Shown here: positions 41,211 to 42,077 of the stretch, one piece after another
Numbering within the stretch: position 1 is the first letter of the stretch
Layout of the letters: every line of letters begins with the position of its first letter
NCBI GenBank assembly: GCA_018064245.1
Contig: JAGHVO010000004.1
Location: forward strand, 1 to 42,077
Source: Candidatus Colimorpha pelethequi
GTDB taxonomy: Bacteria; Bacteroidota; Bacteroidia; Bacteroidales; P3
Length of the DNA stretch: 42,077 nt
Direction of reading: 5' to 3'
Program-made: the position numbers and the translations under genes
Notes under the pieces: model-generated
Seen by the model: only the letters and a program-made list of their open reading frames with translations
Databases searched by the model: none
Told to the model about the DNA's origin: nothing

Positions 41211-42077
41211 CTACTCCTCTTCGGGCAAGGCCTTGAAGCCGAGGCCCATGATTTCGGAGCTGTCGATTACGTTGACGAAAGCCTGTGGGTCGAGGCGACG
41301 CAGGTTGGTTTTCAATTTGACGAGGTCGGCGCGCTCCAAGGTGACATAGATCATCTTGCGCTCGGTGCCTTGATAAAGACCAACGCCTTGGAAACAGGTG
41401 CCGCCGCGGTGGAGGTCGTTGAGGATGAAGTTGCGCACGTCGTCCATCTTGTCAGTAACCACGAAGGCGGTTTTGTAGGACTTCACACCGTCAACTACGA
41501 GGTCGATAACCTTGCTCTCGATGTAAATCAGGATGATGGAGTAGATGGGCAGTCGGATGTCGCCGAAAGCGATAAGGGTGGTGAGGGTGATGCAGCTATC
41601 TACAATCAGCACCAACGTACCGAGGGAAATCTTGGTGTATTTGTGCAAGATCATGGAGATGATGTCGCTGCCGCCGGAGGTGGCGCCGGATTTGAAAATC
41701 AATCCAATGGAAACGCCGTAAATCAAACCGGCAACAACGGTATTCAAGAAATAGTCGGGCACGAACCAGCCGCCTTGGTTGGGAATTTCCACCATGTTGA
41801 GACCTTCGATGGCGGTAGCGGAGATGGCACCGTCGTGGATGACAGGCGTGTAACCCCACAGACTTTCCAATACAAAGGTGAAGGCGAAAATCAACAATGT
41901 GGAAACAACAGTCTTTACGCCGAATTTAGGTCCGAGAATCAAGGTTCCGATAATCAGTAAGGGAATATCCATGCAGATGGCGTACAAGGAGATTTTCCAA
42001 GGCCATACCGTGTTCAACACGTTGGAAAGACCGTATGTTCCACCAGGAGCCATCAAATAGGGGTTGACAAACATTAC
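41211..42077 (-). CDS. YitT-family membrane protein (DUF161/DUF2179), 5' end outside the window
   Basis: The visible 288 codons hold about five membrane helices, among them ISLYAICMDIPLLIIGTLIL, TVVAGLIYGVSIGLIFKSGA and LGTLVLIVDSCITLTTLIAF. A cytoplasmic DUF2179 domain follows (YKTAFVVTDKMDDVRNFILN, then RKMIYVTLERADLVKLK and FVNVIDSSEIMG). GATSGGSDIIS is the usual YitT signature. The frame continues past the ATG at 42074 to the end of the window, and a YitT protein normally has another helix before this point, so the gene is 5'-truncated by the window edge. Function is unknown; transport has been proposed for the family. Confidence 0.92.
   Translation of the reverse strand, partial: VMFVNPYLMAPGGTYGLSNVLNTVWPWKISLYAICMDIPLLIIGTLILGPKFGVKTVVSTLLIFAFTFVLESLWGYTPVIHDGAISATAIEGLNMVEIPNQGGWFVPDYFLNTVVAGLIYGVSIGLIFKSGATSGGSDIISMILHKYTKISLGTLVLIVDSCITLTTLIAFGDIRLPIYSIILIYIESKVIDLVVDGVKSYKTAFVVTDKMDDVRNFILNDLHRGGTCFQGVGLYQGTERKMIYVTLERADLVKLKTNLRRLDPQAFVNVIDSSEIMGLGFKALPEEE

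Overview
The window comes from a Bacteroidales chromosome. The evidence is a type IX secretion (T9SS) C-terminal sorting domain, the DUF4271-hemD-rnpA-yidD gene order, a DUF6769 protein heading a CusA/CzcA-type efflux operon, and many -7 boxes of the Bacteroidota form TAnnTTTG. The genus cannot be fixed from sequence alone. No rRNA, tRNA, CRISPR array, transposase or integrase was seen.

Left core block (1-13.7 kb). This holds the 3' part of a T9SS cargo gene (interrupted or 5'-incomplete), a DUF4271 membrane protein, hemD, rnpA overlapping hemD, yidD and a one-domain MGMT-like alkyltransferase. A convergent four-gene metal-efflux operon follows: DUF6769, His-rich adaptor, TolC-like channel, RND pump. 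Next is a 935-residue UvrD-type helicase with a DnaQ-type exonuclease embedded in it.

Accessory block (13.7-28.1 kb). It opens with a 1.3-kb repeat-rich intergenic region holding the 3' remnant of an AAA ATPase gene. A visibly AT-rich two-gene cassette follows: a SNF2/RapA-like helicase and, 2 bp later, an Hsp70/actin-fold ATPase without a substrate-binding domain. A secreted lipase and a RecD-like helicase gene come next. Then, all on the minus strand, lie a WYL regulator, an AlbA_2/Schlafen-type ATP-binding regulator with an in-frame 12-bp tandem repeat, an ABC/SMC-type AAA ATPase, and an overlapping gene for a PLD-like (MITD1 C-terminal-like) protein. The ATPase-PLD pair and the RecD-like gene each have a 17-bp palindrome (GTGCAAAAANNTTGCAC) exactly 10 bp upstream of a TAnnTTTG box, which suggests co-regulation. 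These two multi-gene units are the best candidates for undescribed, probably defence-related, systems.

Right core block (28.2-42 kb). This holds purM, an M64 peptidase, tsaC, a PF04020 membrane protein, panC, a lipoprotein gene followed by aroQ, gdhA, an alpha/beta hydrolase, a small exported protein coupled to a PD40/OmpA-like protein, a GT4 glycosyltransferase and the 3' part of a yitT-like gene.

A second theme is non-coding. Seven spacers contain degenerate tandem repeats held in strict 7-bp phase (AATTGAC-, AGTGACT- and AAAACTT-like units). They sit in or beside core-type genes and are absent between 15 and 28 kb. No searches were run; family names rest on motif recognition in the translated sequence.
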